NCBI GenBank assembly: GCA_031412335.1
Contig: JANOCT010000031.1
Span: 8,334 to 72,333, forward strand
DNA: 64,000 nt
Source: JBBQYA01 sp031412335
Lineage (GTDB): Bacteria; Bacteroidota; Bacteroidia; Sphingobacteriales; Sphingobacteriaceae
Direction: 5' to 3'
The notes beneath the pieces were generated by a model. That model was not told the origin of the DNA, searched no databases, and saw only the letters and a list, made by a program, of their open reading frames with translations. This document shows positions 61,127 to 64,000 of this stretch, piece by piece. A program made the translations under genes and the position numbers. Each line of letters begins with the position of its first letter. Positions within the stretch are counted from its first letter, which is position 1.

Positions 61127-63796
61127 ATGCGTAGAACAAAAAAAATAGTTTACTGGACATTAGGAATCATTGTTGCACTTATACTCCAGGCAATTTTGTT
61201 GATACGTATTTTTGAAGATGAGTTAATTCTGCTTGCTAAAAATAAACTCAACGAATATTTAATAACCGAAGTTAAAGTCGAAAAAATTGAACTTAGCTTG
61301 CTGAAAAATTTCCCTCGTGCCTCGGTTGAATTTACGAATTTAAGTATTCAGGAACCACCAAAAGGGAGTTCAAAAAACTTACTAACCGCGCAACGAATAT
61401 CAATGGTTTTAAGCCTTTGGGATGTTTACCGTCAAAATTATCGTATTAAAAAAATACTCATAGAAGGAGGAATATTCGCTATTTCTGTTGATAAAAATGG
61501 GAAAGATAATTACCATTTCTGGAAATCAGTAAAATCTACAGGAAATGAAAAATTTACCCTACAAATAGATGAAATTACGGTAAAAGATGTCTTAGTTTCC
61601 TATCTCGACCTTAAATTTCAGCAAAATTATTTAGTTGCTGTAAAGTCATCTGTAATAGCTGGAAATTTCAGTGCTTCTCAATTTTTAATGAATACCGAAG
61701 CCGATTTATTTGTAGAGCACCTAAAATCTGGTAAAACAACTTTTATTAATAAAAAATCATTGCTAGCTAATTTAAAATTAGATATCAACACAAAAGATCA
61801 GATTTATGGGTTTAACAATGCAATATTCGCATTAAATGGAGTTGAAATAAGTGGTAAGGGAATTGTAAAAAATGAGCCTGGGCAAACTTTTCTGGATTTG
61901 GCTTTTTCTGGCAAAGATTTAACCATTCAATCATTTCTGGCACTACTCCCACCAACATACACTCAAGATTTAAAGAAATATAGTAGTAAAGGAGATTTTT
62001 ATTTTGATACTAAAATAAAAGGATATTTAAGTGATAAAAAAACACCTGCAATTTCTGTTAGTTCCGGAATAAATAAAGGCGAAATTACTGTTGAAACACC
62101 AGAAGGAAAATTGGTAATGAAAAACGTTAATGTAAATGCAAGTTACAACAACGGAAAAAATCACTCCAACGAAAGCTCTGTGCTACAACTTAAAAAATTC
62201 GTTGCACAACTTGATGGTAAACCATTGGAGGCCAGTTTAATATATAAAAATTTCGACGATCCTTATATTGATTTGTATGTAAAAGGAGATATTAATTTGC
62301 GGACATTTTATCCATTTATTCCGGGTAATATGATAAAAACAATGGATGGAAAGTTGTTGGTAGATGCAAGTTTCACAGGATATGTGCGGAATTTTAAAGA
62401 AGCCGAATCCATAGGAAGTACCAGTGCAAAAGGAACAATAATTGTTGAAAATACTAATTTCGAACTGAGCAACAGCCTTCTTGATTTTAAGAATTTTGAA
62501 GGAGATTTCAGATTTCAAAACAATGCGCTGCAACTAACCGGATTTAAAGGAAATATTTCTTCAACTGACTTTTTAATTGATGGAAATTTTAAAAATCTGG
62601 TGGCCTATATTTTACTACCTGATCAAGATATTGAAATAGATGCGAGTATTCGTTCAAAAACACTCAATCTAGACGAACTACTCGCTGTAAAACAAACGAG
62701 TAATGGAGAAATATATAATTTTAAAATTAATCCTAAACTGGTAAGTACTATTAGGGCATCAGTAGGCAAAATGAATTTTAAACGATTTAATGCGTATGAC
62801 CTTACTGGAGTTTTGGAAATCAAAGATCAAGTAATGATTTCTGATCGAATTTCTTTTAATGCAATAGATGGCCAATTAAATAGTACGCTAATGATTAATG
62901 CGCGTGAAAAAGATTTAAAGGTCGACTTGCAATCCGCTATTTCATCTGTAAATGTAAAAAAGATGTTTTACGAATTCGATAATTTCGGACAACAAGTATT
63001 ACAAGATAAAAATATAAATGGTTTGCTAAGCGCCAATGTTAGCGTTAGTTCTGTATGGAACCGACAACTAGAAGCTAACTTAAATGAGTTGAGAGTAACC
63101 AGTAATGTTTTACTTGAAAATGGCCAAATGATGGATTTTGAACCACTTTTAGCACTCTCTAAATTTGTTTCTATACGTGAGTTGAGAAATTTAAAATTTG
63201 AAACTTTACAAAACAATATCGAAATTAAAAACAACACGATTTTTATTCCCAAAATGGAAATAAATAATAATGCGGTTAATCTTTTATTGTCAGGTTCGCA
63301 CAATTTTTCTAATAAAATTGATTATAAAATCCGATTACTATTGGCCGATGTTATTGCCAAAAAATCAAGCAGATCAAACGATTCAGATTTTGGAGAAGTA
63401 AGTGATGATGGAAGTGGTAAAACTTATCTATTCTTAAAAATGTACGGGCAAATAGATAACCCAAAATTCACGTTAGATAAAACTGGAATAAAAGAAAAAA
63501 TTGCTGCAGATATAAAAGCAGAAAAGGCAGAATTGAAAGAAACTTTTGGTCAGGATTTTAAAAATATTTTTAGCAAACAAAAAACCGTTATTGAAAAACC
63601 GTTAGAAGGTGCAAAAGAGTGGGAAAAAGATATTCCGGGAAGTAGAATAGCGCCAAAACCTAAAACAACTGTGTTGCAACCTCAGCAACAAAGTTCACCC
63701 AATACACCCATTAAGAAAACAACCGAGCCTAAAAAATCGGCATGGCAAAAATTAAAAGAAAAAGCAAAAGAGGATGAAAAAGAAGAAGAATTTTAA
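61127..63796 (+). CDS. AsmA-like inner-membrane protein
   Basis: An 889-residue protein with one N-terminal transmembrane segment (VYWTLGIIVALILQAILLI) and a long region of repeating beta strands, as in AsmA/YhdP/TamB-related proteins that bridge the envelope for phospholipid transport. Typical pieces are VKVEKIELSLLKNFPRASVEF, GDFYFDTKIKGYLS, and near the end YLFLKMYGQIDNPKFTLDK. The C-terminus is a charged Lys/Pro/Gln-rich tail. Start ATG at 61127 has KK right after it. It stands alone after the tRNA region. Confidence 0.87.
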   Translation: MRRTKKIVYWTLGIIVALILQAILLIRIFEDELILLAKNKLNEYLITEVKVEKIELSLLKNFPRASVEFTNLSIQEPPKGSSKNLLTAQRISMVLSLWDVYRQNYRIKKILIEGGIFAISVDKNGKDNYHFWKSVKSTGNEKFTLQIDEITVKDVLVSYLDLKFQQNYLVAVKSSVIAGNFSASQFLMNTEADLFVEHLKSGKTTFINKKSLLANLKLDINTKDQIYGFNNAIFALNGVEISGKGIVKNEPGQTFLDLAFSGKDLTIQSFLALLPPTYTQDLKKYSSKGDFYFDTKIKGYLSDKKTPAISVSSGINKGEITVETPEGKLVMKNVNVNASYNNGKNHSNESSVLQLKKFVAQLDGKPLEASLIYKNFDDPYIDLYVKGDINLRTFYPFIPGNMIKTMDGKLLVDASFTGYVRNFKEAESIGSTSAKGTIIVENTNFELSNSLLDFKNFEGDFRFQNNALQLTGFKGNISSTDFLIDGNFKNLVAYILLPDQDIEIDASIRSKTLNLDELLAVKQTSNGEIYNFKINPKLVSTIRASVGKMNFKRFNAYDLTGVLEIKDQVMISDRISFNAIDGQLNSTLMINAREKDLKVDLQSAISSVNVKKMFYEFDNFGQQVLQDKNINGLLSANVSVSSVWNRQLEANLNELRVTSNVLLENGQMMDFEPLLALSKFVSIRELRNLKFETLQNNIEIKNNTIFIPKMEINNNAVNLLLSGSHNFSNKIDYKIRLLLADVIAKKSSRSNDSDFGEVSDDGSGKTYLFLKMYGQIDNPKFTLDKTGIKEKIAADIKAEKAELKETFGQDFKNIFSKQKTVIEKPLEGAKEWEKDIPGSRIAPKPKTTVLQPQQQSSPNTPIKKTTEPKKSAWQKLKEKAKEDEKEEEF

Positions 63797-63859
63797 TTGG
63801 TAATATTTTTCCCTTTAATTTTAATTTAAAACTTCTCTAGCATTTAAATAATTAATAAT

Positions 63860-64000
63860 GACTGTCCGTATATCTACTTAAATAATTAAATTTGTTTTAT
63901 GAATATTATAGAAATAGCTAAAAAATTTCCATCTGAATCAAGTTGTATAAAGTATTTTAAAGAAGTAAAAGAAAAGAAAGGAATTATTTGTAAAGGATGC
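63860..64000 (+). mobile_element. Left end of a probable IS1595-family insertion sequence
   Basis: GACTGTCCGTATATCTACTT at 63860-63879 could be the left terminal repeat, followed by a transposase start at 63900. The right end is outside the window, so the inverted repeat and target duplication cannot be checked. Confidence 0.45.
63900..64000 (+). CDS. Partial IS1595-family transposase (N-terminus)
   Basis: An open frame runs off the window end. It starts MNIIEIAKKFPSESSC, then IKYFKEVKEKKG and IICKGC. This matches the N-terminal pattern of IS1595-type transposases: F-P-x-E, a C-x-x-Y-F motif, then the first Cys pair of a zinc ribbon before the DDE domain. Only 33 residues are visible, so whether the gene is intact is unknown. 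Confidence 0.6.

Overview
The window is a chromosomal segment of an AT-rich member of the Bacteroidota. Evidence for the phylum: a TonB-dependent receptor with a carboxypeptidase-like N-terminal domain next to a PorV/PorQ-type outer-membrane protein and a protein ending in a type IX secretion (T9SS)-like domain; a fused E1 alpha/beta 2-oxoacid dehydrogenase; -7 boxes of the Bacteroidota form TAnnTTTG (e.g. 3072-3079, 35282-35289, 51603-51610, 59988-59995); frequent TTG/GTG starts; and the gene orders pdxA-yceD-rpmF-plsX-fabH-accB-accC and PpiC-lipoprotein-SurA-MoxR. Genus cannot be fixed from sequence reading alone.

Layout. 1-2750 is an accessory strip: the end of a chitinase/lysozyme-like gene, three small lipoproteins and a probable gene fragment, followed by a hairpin-rich probable dispersed repeat (2853-2962). 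3072-9731 is a methionine/one-carbon operon: SAM-I riboswitch, metH, metF, then rsgA and an M48 lipoprotein, closed by a terminator. 9961-14324 holds dtd and a MazG-like gene, facing an opposite-strand run GT9-rnhB-gcvT-comB. 14402-22087 is a surface polysaccharide region: Wzx-type flippase, Wzz-type chain-length protein and O-antigen ligase on +, facing a lone OppC-type permease, a GT2 and an LPTM-type flippase-like protein on -. 22100-24682 has ruvC, HIT, greA and a PorV-like gene. 24712-32096 encodes two giant envelope proteins. 32276-40098 covers serA-like, rsmA, pdxA and the fatty-acid cluster. 40191-50206 is mixed housekeeping: tatC, rpiB, M28 peptidase, lutB, an SPFH-Arc pair, E1 dehydrogenase, YitT, a 2OG oxygenase. 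50216-59933 is tilS, an LptA/OstA-like gene, rdgB, two unknown genes and the chaperone group PpiC-lipoprotein-SurA-MoxR.

The most unusual region is 59965-61010. A good promoter precedes two degenerate tandem tRNA-like units (79-bp period), then an apparently intact tRNA-Val(UAC) and terminator, then further tRNA-like remnants bracketing a small GIY-YIG nuclease gene. The nuclease's last codons and stop are themselves tRNA-derived sequence. In all degenerate copies the anticodon arm is replaced by a short palindrome. Upstream copies keep the 5' half of the tRNA and downstream copies keep the 3' half. A 58-bp perfect repeat (tRNA 3' end plus terminator) recurs at an interval of 456 bp. I infer a minimal tRNA-targeting GIY-YIG element that amplified in place. 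The window closes with an AsmA-like gene and the left end of a probable IS1595-family insertion sequence.

Together the genes describe envelope biogenesis (lipid synthesis, LPS/polysaccharide export, outer-membrane protein folding, TonB/T9SS cargo) interleaved with central metabolism and translation quality control.
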